This document shows, piece by piece, positions 35,559-44,301 of a stretch of DNA of 64,000 bases. Below the pieces are notes generated by a model, which saw only the letters and a list, made by a program, of their open reading frames with translations, did not search any database and had not been told where the DNA came from. A program made the position numbers and the translations under genes. How positions within the stretch are numbered: position 1 is the first letter of the stretch; the number at the start of each line of letters is the position of its first letter. Source of the stretch: Aureispira sp964445645 (GTDB lineage: Bacteria; Bacteroidota; Bacteroidia; Chitinophagales; Saprospiraceae); the NCBI GenBank assembly GCA_964445645.1, contig CAYULH010000002.1:1-64000 (forward strand). Direction: 5' to 3'.

Positions 35559-35589
35559 TTGGATAGCTACTAATAAATGTGTACTTTTG
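35559..35589 (+). promoter_or_regulatory. Promoter of rpsA, Bacteroidota consensus
   Basis: A -33 TTG (35559-35561) and a -7 TACTTTTG (35582-35589) are separated by exactly 20 bases, matching the primary sigma consensus of this phylum (TTG-N17/23-TAnnTTTG). The predicted start near 35595 gives a leader of about 95 nt before rpsA. Confidence 0.75.
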
Positions 35590-35689
35590 CAGGCACTTTT
35601 AGGGCGAGCTTTGTAGTAAACAACGTAAACTTTTGGAGTGATTTTTTAACAATATTTATTAACCTTTTAAAAACCAAGTATTTTCTAAT

Positions 35690-37582
35690 ATGGAGAATCT
35701 TGAAAACACAAACAACGAAGAAAACGTTGTTGAAAACACGGATGCAGTAGAACCTACAGCAACTGTAGAAGCTACTGAAACACGTGAGCAGGAATCTGCA
35801 CATGATGACTTTGACTGGGACAAAGGTGCCAAAGGACACTTGAACTATGAAGATAGTGTGATTGAGGAGTATGAGAATTTGTACGACAGTACTCTAAGTT
35901 CTATCAAAGAATTCGAAATTGTTGCTGGTAAAGTAGTATTCATCACAGCTAGTGATGTCGTACTAGACTTGAACAGTAAATCAGATGGGTTGGTTTCTCG
36001 TACAGAATTTCGCGATATGCCCGACCTAGCTGTTGGTGATGTAGTAGAAGTATACGTTGAAACAAGAGAAGATAAGAGAGGACAATTGGTATTGTCTCGT
36101 CGCAAAGCTAAATTGTTATCTGCATGGGCTAATATCGTTTCTTCCTTTGAGGAAGGTACTGTTGTAACAGGTACGGTTATTAGCAAAACCAAAGGTGGTT
36201 TGATTGTAGATATTGATGGTTTAGAAACCTTCTTACCAGGTTCTCAAATTGATATTCGCCCAATCATTGACTATGATGCCTATGTTGGTAAAACAATGGA
36301 ATTCAAAGTAGTTAAGATTAACGAATCTATCAAGAATGCTGTAGTTTCTCACAAAGCATTGATCGAAAGCGACCTAGAAGAGCAACGCCAGGCAATCATC
36401 TCTAAACTAGAAAAAGGACAAGTACTAGAAGGTACGGTTAAGAACTTGACAGACTTTGGTGCATTCTTGGACTTGGGTGGTGTAGATGGTTTGTTGTACA
36501 TTACAGATATTTCTTGGGGACGTATCAAGCACCCAAGCGATGTACTAGAAAATGGCCAAAAATTGAACGTTGTTGTATTGGATTTCAATGATGACAAAAA
36601 ACGTATCTCTTTGGGTCTAAAACAATTGCAACCACATCCATGGGATGTATTGGCAGAAGACATTCAGCCCGGTTCTGTTGTAAAAGGTAAGATCGTAAAC
36701 ATCGAGGATTATGGTGCTTTCTTGGAAGTAACTCCTGGTGTAGAAGGTTTGATTCACGTTTCAGAGGTTTCTTGGAGCAGCCAGCCTATCAATTCTCGCG
36801 AATTCTTCAAAGAAGGAGACGAGCATGAGGCTAAAGTGGTAACTATTGACCGTGAAGACCGCAAAATGTCTTTGAGTTTGAGAAAACTACAAGAAGATCC
36901 TTGGACTCAAATCGAAGAAAAATATCCTAAAGGTTCTTCGCACAAAGGTGAAGTTAAAAACTTGACTCCTTATGGTGTGTTTATTGAATTAGAAGAGGGT
37001 ATTGGTGGTATGATCCACATTTCTGATCTTTCTTGGACTAAGCGTTTTGCACACCCTGCTGAATTTACTAAAGTAGGTGCTGAATTGGATATTATCATCT
37101 TGGATATTGACAAAGACAGCCGCAAATTGTCTCTAGGACACAAACAATTGGAAGAAAACCCATGGGATACTTTTGCTGATGTATTCCCAGAAGGTTCTAC
37201 ACACGAAGCTACTATCTTGCGCCGTGATGATAGAGGTGCTATTGTATTGTTGCCTTATGGTTTAGAGGCATTTGCTCCTATCCGTCACATCAAGAAAGAA
37301 GACGGTACACTAGCTGAAGTAGATGAGCAATTGGTGTTCAAAGTAATTGAGTTCAACCGTGACGACAAGCGTATCTTAGTATCACACTCTCGTTACTACT
37401 CTGATGCTAAACGCAGTGAAGCGCAAGCAGAAAAAGATGCTCAAAGAGCAGAAAAACAAGCTGCTAAACAAGCTGTGAAGCAAGTTAATTCAAGCAACGA
37501 AAAGAGTACACTAGGTGATTTGAGTGCTTTCTCTCAATTGAGAGAGCAGTTGAAGAACGAAGACAACGAGGATGAAAAATAA
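35690..37582 (+). CDS. rpsA: 30S ribosomal protein S1
   Basis: A 630-residue protein with an acidic N-terminus (about 1-60) and six S1 RNA-binding domains from about 75 to 570, seen in repeats such as GTVKNLTDFGAFLDLGGVDG, GKIVNIEDYGAFLEV and GEVKNLTPYGVFIEL. A lysine/alanine-rich helical tail ends the protein. It helps mRNA bind to the 30S subunit. The many near-optimal codons and strong promoter fit high expression. Flanked by terminators on both sides, so it is a single-gene transcript. Confidence 0.97.
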   Translation: MENLENTNNEENVVENTDAVEPTATVEATETREQESAHDDFDWDKGAKGHLNYEDSVIEEYENLYDSTLSSIKEFEIVAGKVVFITASDVVLDLNSKSDGLVSRTEFRDMPDLAVGDVVEVYVETREDKRGQLVLSRRKAKLLSAWANIVSSFEEGTVVTGTVISKTKGGLIVDIDGLETFLPGSQIDIRPIIDYDAYVGKTMEFKVVKINESIKNAVVSHKALIESDLEEQRQAIISKLEKGQVLEGTVKNLTDFGAFLDLGGVDGLLYITDISWGRIKHPSDVLENGQKLNVVVLDFNDDKKRISLGLKQLQPHPWDVLAEDIQPGSVVKGKIVNIEDYGAFLEVTPGVEGLIHVSEVSWSSQPINSREFFKEGDEHEAKVVTIDREDRKMSLSLRKLQEDPWTQIEEKYPKGSSHKGEVKNLTPYGVFIELEEGIGGMIHISDLSWTKRFAHPAEFTKVGAELDIIILDIDKDSRKLSLGHKQLEENPWDTFADVFPEGSTHEATILRRDDRGAIVLLPYGLEAFAPIRHIKKEDGTLAEVDEQLVFKVIEFNRDDKRILVSHSRYYSDAKRSEAQAEKDAQRAEKQAAKQAVKQVNSSNEKSTLGDLSAFSQLREQLKNEDNEDEK

Positions 37583-37630
37583 ATCTGTGTATAAATAATG
37601 TACAGATGGAATTAATCCTGTAAAAATAGA

Positions 37631-37661
37631 GAGGTGCAACGATAGTTGTGCCTCTTTTTTT
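37631..37661 (+). terminator. Terminator of rpsA
   Basis: GAGGTGCAAC (37631-37640), loop GATA, GTTGTGCCTC (37645-37654): a 10-bp stem with two G-T pairs, followed by seven T. Confidence 0.88.
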
Positions 37662-37773
37662 GGTGTATAAGTAGTCAAATGCAAATAAATTAGAGACTTA
37701 ATTGTTATCTTTGGACTAATTTTAGAAGAGACAATATTCTAAAATCTATTTCATCAAAAACAAAAATACAACC

Positions 37774-38166
37774 ATGAAATTTCAACTGTTGCTAATCGCT
37801 TTATTGAGTGCTTTATTGTTTGCTTCTTGTGCCAAGGAAGAACCCAACTGCAGAGATAATACCTTTGGTGTTTATGAAGGCCAAGACAATAATGGCCAAG
37901 AAGGGTCTATGGAACTCCAAGTAGGAGCTGGAGAGAAAGGCGTAATTGCTGTAACATCTGTAGCCAATCCTGCTACACCAGGTACACCTCTTGTTTTTAA
38001 TTTAACAGGAGAGTTTAACGAAAGCTGTAGTATTTTGACGATTCCCGAGCAGCCATTTTTTATCGGAACTATCTCTGGGTCATTCACTTTGGTAGATGAT
38101 GTATTGAATGGTACAGTGACCAATGATAGTGGACAGAGTTTTGCTTTGGTCTTAACTAAGAAATAA
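37774..38166 (+). CDS. Small lipoprotein, unknown function
   Basis: A 130-residue protein with a lipobox (LFASC) and a beta-rich mature part. YEGQDNNGQEGSMELQVGAG opens it, a central GEFNESCSILTIPEQPF contains a cysteine, and GTISGSFTLVDDVLNGTV closes it. The pattern suits a lipocalin-like barrel of the kind many Bacteroidota secrete. Family not recognised. Single gene; a hairpin lies between it and the convergent gene. Confidence 0.7.
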   Translation: MKFQLLLIALLSALLFASCAKEEPNCRDNTFGVYEGQDNNGQEGSMELQVGAGEKGVIAVTSVANPATPGTPLVFNLTGEFNESCSILTIPEQPFFIGTISGSFTLVDDVLNGTVTNDSGQSFALVLTKK

Positions 38167-38191
38167 GCTCTAATCTAGTCCAAGTATACAG

Positions 38192-38226
38192 CAAGAGCCA
38201 TCTCTATTATTTAGGGATGGCTCTTG
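38192..38226. terminator. Hairpin between convergent genes
   Basis: CAAGAGCCATC (38192-38202) pairs with GATGGCTCTTG (38216-38226), an 11-bp perfect stem. No strong T-run follows on either strand, so termination here may be weak. Confidence 0.6.
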
Positions 38227-38254
38227 TATTTGATTATTGATAAAAGCAAAAAAA

Positions 38255-39529
38255 TTAAGCTCCAATATTCTCTTTGTATTTTACCATTTGTTCTTTTCCA
38301 TCTTTTCTATTGGTAGAAAAAGAACCACTTTCGGCACTTGTTTTTTTGTAATGAAAGTCATTGCCTTTAGAATTCACAGGATTTGGCAATTGCAATGCCG
38401 CCCCTTCTTTCCAGCGTTTTTTCTCTCCTGTCATTTTATACACATCCAATCCTCCATAACCTTGTGGCTTTTCAGAACTAAAGTACAATTCATTGGCTTG
38501 TTGGTAATAATAAGGAGTAATGTCATCTCCCTTGCCATTAATTCTTGTTCCCAGATTATAAGCACGGGTAAAATTTCCTTCAATTGTTCTTATCGAATAC
38601 CAAATATCATAACCGCCTTGTGTACCGGGAAGGGTAGAGGCAAAGTAGAGTACCTCTTGGCCATGTTCTGTGATGCCAAGGGTAGGATGGGTACTAGAAT
38701 AGCCCACACGATTAACATTAGGGCCTAGTTTTTTGATGTCAATAATTTCTCCATTTGCTGCCAAGCGACCCATAAATATCTTGTGTTCCGCTTTGCCAAT
38801 TTCTTGTTGAGCAAAATAAACCGTTTCACCATCGGGGGCTATAAAAGGCGAAGAGCTGTTAAAAATAGGATTGCCTACCGAACCACGCAATAACTCTATA
38901 CGATTGTCTGGATAGATTTTTTTGATACAAGTGCCTTGTGGTGTTTGGCATTCAATCAAACCAACATCATACTTGCTCATCTTGGTGATGGCTCGATATA
39001 TAGTTGCTTCTTCTCCTTCTTTATCTTCAAAATAACCCAATGTCCAATTGGATGTTTTTTCTCGTTCCTTTAAGATTTTTTGGCAAGTTTGTAAATGCTG
39101 TTGAGCCAAATCTATATACTGATTCTTAGATTCGTTGTTATTATCAATATAAGACTGAAAATGTTGACTAGCCAACACATAATCTCCTTGATATTTTAAG
39201 GACAAGGCATATTCATAATGAATAAGGGGAAACTCATCTGCTTTTTGTAGTAGGGGTTCTAAGGTTTTTTTGCTGATGGCATAATCCTTAGCAGCTAGGG
39301 CTGTCTTGCCCAATCGATATTGATTTTTTGTTTTGGAACGTTTACGCATATCTTTGAGCGCTGTGTAATAAGGATATGCCTCTTGATAAAGGCCATCTTC
39401 ATAGAGTTGCTCTGCCTCTTGCATCACCACTCTGAGGGGTTGTTGTTTTATCTTTACAACCTCTTCATTGTTGAGTTGAGCCAATGCAATCTGACAACAA
39501 AATAGGCTTAATAAAATGATTAATTTCAT
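38255..39529 (-). CDS. TPR plus PD40 beta-propeller secreted protein (PorE/OmpA-associated type)
   Basis: A 424-residue exported protein (signal peptide ending near IALAQ). Residues about 25-150 form TPR-like helices; about 160-420 form WD40-like PD40 blades (SSSPFIAPDGETVYFAQQ, GGYDIWYSIRTIEGNFTRAY, YQQANELYFSSEKPQGYGGL). This is the N-terminal plan of PorE-like type IX envelope proteins, but the C-terminal OmpA peptidoglycan-binding domain is absent and the protein ends soon after the last blade. It may be a truncated relative or a separate periplasmic partner. Confidence 0.8.
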   Translation of the reverse strand: MKLIILLSLFCCQIALAQLNNEEVVKIKQQPLRVVMQEAEQLYEDGLYQEAYPYYTALKDMRKRSKTKNQYRLGKTALAAKDYAISKKTLEPLLQKADEFPLIHYEYALSLKYQGDYVLASQHFQSYIDNNNESKNQYIDLAQQHLQTCQKILKEREKTSNWTLGYFEDKEGEEATIYRAITKMSKYDVGLIECQTPQGTCIKKIYPDNRIELLRGSVGNPIFNSSSPFIAPDGETVYFAQQEIGKAEHKIFMGRLAANGEIIDIKKLGPNVNRVGYSSTHPTLGITEHGQEVLYFASTLPGTQGGYDIWYSIRTIEGNFTRAYNLGTRINGKGDDITPYYYQQANELYFSSEKPQGYGGLDVYKMTGEKKRWKEGAALQLPNPVNSKGNDFHYKKTSAESGSFSTNRKDGKEQMVKYKENIGA

Positions 39530-39562
39530 TGTTTAGAATAGTTGTGATAAAAGTCGAAATAT

Positions 39563-40189
39563 TTAAACATCTAACAAAAAGACGAACAGTTCCTTTGGGC
39601 CATGTGCTCCATTAACCAAGGTCTTCTCAATGTCGGCTGTACGGCTATTGGTAGACGCAAAGCAAAGCATAGAAGGCCAGTTGGTTTCTCGTGCTGTTTG
39701 TAGACTTAAAATTTCTTTAAGATGATAAATAATTTGATTGGGAGTAGCAAGTACTAAGTGTACAGGAGGTACAATAGATAAACTTCTACCAGAAGCAGTA
39801 CTGCTACTTAACAAGACACTACCTGTTCGAGCAACTAAGGCTTCACAAGTGGTTAGACTAGCAGGAACATGCAGTGGGGCAGTTACTTCTTTTTGTAGTG
39901 GAATAGGAGTGGTGCCTAGCAACTGATGAATGGCCTGTTCCTTGCAGTGAATGGCATCCCATTGGCGATGGTGGGATAAACTATGCAGTTGTTCTGTGAG
40001 ATCTTGTATAGAATCACAGTAAACAAAACGCCCCCCATTGGCCGTAAATTGCTGGGCAAAAACAACTTCCAAGGCATCTTCTGCCTCAAAGAATAAATCG
40101 CCTTTGGAGGCATTGGGATAAGGCAGTTGTTCAGAGCGATCCACTCTTTTTTTTAACTTATTTAATATGCGGTCTCTCGAAGAATCCAC
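39563..40189 (-). CDS. LUD-domain protein
   Basis: A 208-residue cytoplasmic protein of the LUD (LutC/YkgG-like) family, with conserved pieces CEALVARTGSVLLSS and SLSIVPPVHLVLATPNQIIY. In LutABC-type lactate oxidation operons this subunit works with iron-sulfur partners, but here it is alone beside ftsH, as in many Bacteroidota, so its role is unclear. A MITE-like element and the ftsH terminator lie between it and ftsH, so it has its own transcript. Confidence 0.85.
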   Translation of the reverse strand: MDSSRDRILNKLKKRVDRSEQLPYPNASKGDLFFEAEDALEVVFAQQFTANGGRFVYCDSIQDLTEQLHSLSHHRQWDAIHCKEQAIHQLLGTTPIPLQKEVTAPLHVPASLTTCEALVARTGSVLLSSSTASGRSLSIVPPVHLVLATPNQIIYHLKEILSLQTARETNWPSMLCFASTNSRTADIEKTLVNGAHGPKELFVFLLDV

Positions 40190-40224
40190 GTTTTATTTTT
40201 CTATTCAATAATCAGTAATACCAC

Positions 40225-40408
40225 TTAAGTAGTCGTTCAAAATTCTTTACAACAAAAAACGGATATTTTACTTCGTGAGCCCTTCGGGGTTCCTCCAGCT
40301 CATCGTTGAAAATACTCGCCTTAGCCCGCTAAGGCTGCGTTTTTCGCCTTGATCTGAATAAAAATCTTCCATTTTTTAACTTATAATTAATTTTGTCCAC
40401 CTACTTAA
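40225..40408. mobile_element. MITE-like element, complete copy of 184 bp
   Basis: It is bounded by TTAAGTAG (40225-40232) and its inverse CTACTTAA (40401-40408). The centre is a palindrome, GCCTTAGC/GCTAAGGC (40318-40325/40328-40335), embedded in a conserved stretch shared in inverse orientation with 53073-53234. No ORF. It probably moved by a transposase encoded elsewhere, or is an extragenic palindromic repeat. Confidence 0.6.
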
Positions 40409-40593
40409 AACAAATAACAAATAGTCTATTCAAATCCTTGATAACCTATTCATTAGGCACACAAGATAGGGTTTTTGTAGGAAGTTGTCTAAGAAGTTTT
40501 GTTTAAAAACTAGTAGTTTAACTACTTAAGAGTTTTTTGCAGCTATTTTTATGGTGTAAAATAGAGCAAATCTTACCAATAAGAAGGCATAAA

Positions 40594-40627
40594 AAAAGTC
40601 TGAGTAAGATGGCTCACTCAGACTTTT
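40594..40627 (-). terminator. Terminator of ftsH
   Basis: A perfect 12-bp stem (40594-40605 with 40616-40627, AAAAGTCTGAGT/ACTCAGACTTTT). Read on the minus strand it ends in seven T, 24 bases past the ftsH stop. Confidence 0.88.
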
Positions 40628-40651
40628 GGGTAACATATTATTTGTACTATT

Positions 40652-42664
40652 CTAATGACTTTCGTCAGGTAGATCATCTGTATCTAACAAAGTATCTACA
40701 CCATTGTTATCACCAGCAGCTTTTTCGCCATTTTCTTCATCGGGCACATCATCATAGGCACGCTTGCCAATAAGGTGCTCTACATCTGCACGCAATAGTA
40801 CTTCCTTATTGAGCAATTCACTAGCCAACAATTCCAGTTCTTTGCGCTTTTCTTTTAATAATTGCAAAGCACGGTTATATTGTTCATCAATGATTTGACG
40901 AATTTCTTGGTCAATCAATTGTGCTGTATTCTCCGAATACGGTTTGGCAAACTGATTGTTTTTCATCATTTCATAATAAGAAACATTACCTACCTTATCA
41001 TTCATACCATAAATCATTACTAGATTGTAGGCATGTTGTGTTACACGATCCAAGTCATTTTGTGCGCCTGTCGAAACTTGGCCAAAGATGATTTCCTCTG
41101 CTGCACGCCCTGCCAATAAACCACACATCTGATCCAGTAGATGTTGGCGAGGTACAATATGTTTTTCTTTGGGCAGGTACTGTGCATAGCCCAACGCTGT
41201 CAATCCACGTGGTACAATTGTTACCTTTACCAAAGGGTGAGCATGTTCCAAAAACCAGCCACTAATAGCATGTCCTGCCTCGTGATAAGCAATAACCCGT
41301 TTTTCTTCTGGAGAAATAAGCTTGTTCTTTTTCTCCAAACCACCAATTACTCTATCAATAGCCTTGTTGAAATCAACCATTTCTACCTCTGTCTTGTCAT
41401 AACGGGCAGCAATTAGAGCGGCTTCATTACAGATATTGGCAATCTCTGCACCGGCAAAACCCGGTGTTTGCATGGCCAATGTTTTGGCATCTACATTGTC
41501 GCTGATTCGGATTGGTTTTAGGTGAACCTTAAAAATTTGTTCTCTTCCTACCAAGTCAGGCTTGCCAATACCAATTTGTCGGTCAAAACGCCCTGGGCGC
41601 AACAGTGCTGTATCCAAAATATCTGGACGGTTGGTAGCTGCTACAAGGATTACCCCTTTGTCGGTACTAAACCCGTCCATTTCTACCAATAACTGGTTCA
41701 ATGTATTCTCCCGCTCATCATTGCCTTGCATAGAGTTGCGGCCTCTGGCACGACCAATGGCATCAATCTCATCAATAAAGATGATACAAGGAGCTTTTTC
41801 ACGTGCTTGGCGGAACAAGTCACGTACACGAGAGGCTCCAACACCCACAAACATTTCAACAAAATCAGAACCTGAAATACTGAAAAATGGTACATTGGCT
41901 TCACCAGCTACTGCTTTTGCCAGTAATGTCTTACCCGTACCGGGAGGGCCTACCAGCAATACCCCTTTGGGGATTTTACCACCCAAAACGGTATATTTCT
42001 TAGGATTACGCAAGAAATCAACCACTTCCATCACCTCTTCCTTGGCTTCATCTAGTCCTGCCACGTCCTTGAACGTAACATTTACTTTGGTGTCTTTGTC
42101 AAATAGTGTTGCTTTGGAGCGACCAATATTAAAAATTTGGCCACCAGCTCCACCACCGCCACCACCAACGCGGCGCATGAAGAATATCCAAATAGCAATC
42201 AGTAAGATGAATGGGAACAACCAAATGATAATACCCGTTAGCGTGCCTTTGGTTTCGGCAGTAATCAAAATGTCTTCCGCATCAGGGTTTTCGGCTAAGT
42301 ACTGCTTCTTGCTCTCCTCAATTTTATCCATAAAATTTTGAGAAGAAATAATGGTGTATTTGTAGTGAGGGCCTGTGTTGTTCATGCCCATAGTAGAACG
42401 AGAAACTTTTTTGTAGGCTTCTTCGTCTAGTTTTTCTTTGGCAATGTAAATTTCTGCGTGTTTGGCATCCTCGCCAGTGGTTACAACCACAATTTTACTA
42501 ACATCTCCCTTCTCAATTAAGCTCTTGAGCTTTGCCATGGTAATATCAGGCATGGTGCCCGTGAGATTAAAAAAGTTAAGGGCAAGCACCACCACCGCAA
42601 TAATGCCATAAAACCAATAGGCATTAAATTTTGGTTTGTTGCTTGGTGAATTTTTTTGTTCCAT
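40652..42664 (-). CDS. ftsH: ATP-dependent zinc metalloprotease FtsH
   Basis: A 670-residue membrane AAA+ protease that degrades misfolded membrane and regulatory proteins. Two transmembrane helices (about 14-32 and 142-162) flank a periplasmic domain. The AAA domain has Walker A GPPGTGKT, and TALLRPGRFDRQIG is the second region of homology. The zinc site HEAGH begins at about residue 461. Glycine- and acid-rich termini are normal for the family. The gene stands alone between two terminator- or gap-bounded regions, with rsfS and birA just beyond, as in related genomes. Confidence 0.97.
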   Translation of the reverse strand: MEQKNSPSNKPKFNAYWFYGIIAVVVLALNFFNLTGTMPDITMAKLKSLIEKGDVSKIVVVTTGEDAKHAEIYIAKEKLDEEAYKKVSRSTMGMNNTGPHYKYTIISSQNFMDKIEESKKQYLAENPDAEDILITAETKGTLTGIIIWLFPFILLIAIWIFFMRRVGGGGGGAGGQIFNIGRSKATLFDKDTKVNVTFKDVAGLDEAKEEVMEVVDFLRNPKKYTVLGGKIPKGVLLVGPPGTGKTLLAKAVAGEANVPFFSISGSDFVEMFVGVGASRVRDLFRQAREKAPCIIFIDEIDAIGRARGRNSMQGNDERENTLNQLLVEMDGFSTDKGVILVAATNRPDILDTALLRPGRFDRQIGIGKPDLVGREQIFKVHLKPIRISDNVDAKTLAMQTPGFAGAEIANICNEAALIAARYDKTEVEMVDFNKAIDRVIGGLEKKNKLISPEEKRVIAYHEAGHAISGWFLEHAHPLVKVTIVPRGLTALGYAQYLPKEKHIVPRQHLLDQMCGLLAGRAAEEIIFGQVSTGAQNDLDRVTQHAYNLVMIYGMNDKVGNVSYYEMMKNNQFAKPYSENTAQLIDQEIRQIIDEQYNRALQLLKEKRKELELLASELLNKEVLLRADVEHLIGKRAYDDVPDEENGEKAAGDNNGVDTLLDTDDLPDESH

Positions 42665-42998
42665 TTTAATATAATAATGATAATTAATACCTCGTGTGGG
42701 TTTTCAACTTCCTGTAATAAAGCTAAAAATATCTTTGCTTTAATTGATTATCAAACTTCATGAGTCTTTGGTTCGTTGTTTGGTAATCAATTAAATATGA
42801 TTTTACGAAGCAGTGAAAAATAGTAAATTGTTGCAAGATAAACACAAGTAAATTATTGAGGTATAAACCAACCAAATAGGCTGCCTGTGCTTGTTTATAG
42901 GCTCATGTCTTGTTGCTTACTTTGACAACTATAAAACCCTCAAAAAGTTGACCTGAAATACAGAATCAAATTGCTTTTGGGGTTAATGAAAACTTAAA
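42665..42998. other. 334-bp gap between ftsH and rsfS, nothing recognised
   Basis: AT-rich. It should carry the ftsH promoter, but I find no consensus pair. No ORF or stable hairpin. Confidence 0.4.
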
Positions 42999-43382
42999 TT
43001 AATCGTCGTAGCTGGTAATTTTGGCATCGCTCCACAAATCATCCAAGTTGTAGAATTCTCTTTTCTCCTTGGAGAATACATGAACTACCACCGAAAAGTA
43101 GTCTAACAAGAGCCAATTGCCGGGAGTGCCTTCAGAGTAATTGGGACGGATGCCAAATTCATCGTATACACGACGTTCTACATTTTTTAGAATCCCTGCA
43201 ATTTGTATGTTAGAAGTACCATGACAAATGATAAAAAAATCACTGCTGGCCTCTTCTAAGTGGCGCATATCAAACAAGACAATGTCTTTTCCTTTATTAT
43301 CTTGCATAGCGTCAACAATAAGGGCATTTAGTACGTTGGGTTGTGGAGCATTTTGTTGCAAAGCAGAAGTTTGATTAGTCAA
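42999..43382 (-). CDS. rsfS: Ribosome silencing factor
   Basis: A 127-residue RsfS/YbeB protein that binds L14 (uL14) on the 50S subunit and blocks subunit joining when nutrients are scarce. Conserved pieces are DMRHLEEASSDFFIICHGTS and EGTPGNWLLLDYFSVVVHVF. A 20-residue variable N-terminus precedes the domain. It is divergent from birA, sharing a 130-bp upstream region, the usual order in Bacteroidota. Confidence 0.95.
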   Translation of the reverse strand: MTNQTSALQQNAPQPNVLNALIVDAMQDNKGKDIVLFDMRHLEEASSDFFIICHGTSNIQIAGILKNVERRVYDEFGIRPNYSEGTPGNWLLLDYFSVVVHVFSKEKREFYNLDDLWSDAKITSYDD

Positions 43383-43512
43383 TACTCTAAATTTTGATGA
43401 AGAATTATTTGCGTCTTGAACAGTATCTAAAATAGAAATTCGGAAGAAAAATCTACTTTTGAACTATTATACGCATAAATAGAACAAAAAGATACTTTAA
43501 AAAACGTTTATT

Positions 43513-44301
43513 TTGGATATAAAACCCATTTTTTCTAACAGCCTTTTTATCGGAAAAGTTGCAATCTACAAAACAAGCTTAGATTCGACCAATACTCAAG
43601 CCAAATTGTTATTGTCAAAAAGCAATCCAATAGAAGGAACTGCCATTTATGCTGGTTATCAAACAGCAGGCAAAGGACAATTTGGCAGTTCTTGGCAAAG
43701 TGTGCCCAATGAAAATATTTTATTATCTATTATTCTATATCCCAAATTTTTATTGGTAGAACAGCAGTTTCGTTTGCATCAAGTGGTGTCCTTGGCCGTA
43801 TATGATTTGTTATCTACCTATCTTCAGCCTGTTGATGCCCTAAAAATCAAGTGGCCTAATGATATTTATTACCAGCACCAAAAACTAGGAGGTATTCTGA
43901 TAGAAAACGAACTAAAAGGTGCTTACTTGGATAGTGCTGTCATTGGTCTTGGCCTCAATGTCAATCAGACTGTTTTCCCGGCATCATTGCAACGAGCCAC
44001 GTCCCTAAAGCTTCAAACAGGCAATACGTATGACGTGGTAGATTTGATGGGAGAATTTTGTTGGTATTTGGAACAGCGTTACTTACAATTGCGTGGGCAG
44101 CAATATAAAATATTAGAAACCGAATATTTGCAATTGTTGTATGGTTATCAAGAATGGCGTTCTTTTCAAGAGGCCGAATCTGGCAAGCGTTTTAGGGGTA
44201 AGATTATAGGCTTGAATGCCAAGGGCTTATTGCAGGTACAAGCTGCCTCTAGCATTCAAACCTATAATTTAAAAGAGCTTATTTTTGAGTTTGAACAGTA
44301 G
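43513..44301 (+). CDS. birA: Biotin-protein ligase
   Basis: A 262-residue class I biotin ligase (no DNA-binding domain) that attaches biotin to carboxylase carrier proteins, such as the partner of the acyl-CoA carboxylase beta subunit encoded at 49.7 kb. The biotinyl-AMP site is in QTAGKGQFGSSWQSVPNENI; IKWPNDIYY and the GGILIE segment follow. The start is taken as TTG at 43513 because it gives the expected N-terminus (SLDSTNTQAKLL) and no ATG is nearby. The last 23 bases overlap the end of the convergent capA-like gene. Confidence 0.93.
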   Translation: MDIKPIFSNSLFIGKVAIYKTSLDSTNTQAKLLLSKSNPIEGTAIYAGYQTAGKGQFGSSWQSVPNENILLSIILYPKFLLVEQQFRLHQVVSLAVYDLLSTYLQPVDALKIKWPNDIYYQHQKLGGILIENELKGAYLDSAVIGLGLNVNQTVFPASLQRATSLKLQTGNTYDVVDLMGEFCWYLEQRYLQLRGQQYKILETEYLQLLYGYQEWRSFQEAESGKRFRGKIIGLNAKGLLQVQAASSIQTYNLKELIFEFEQ

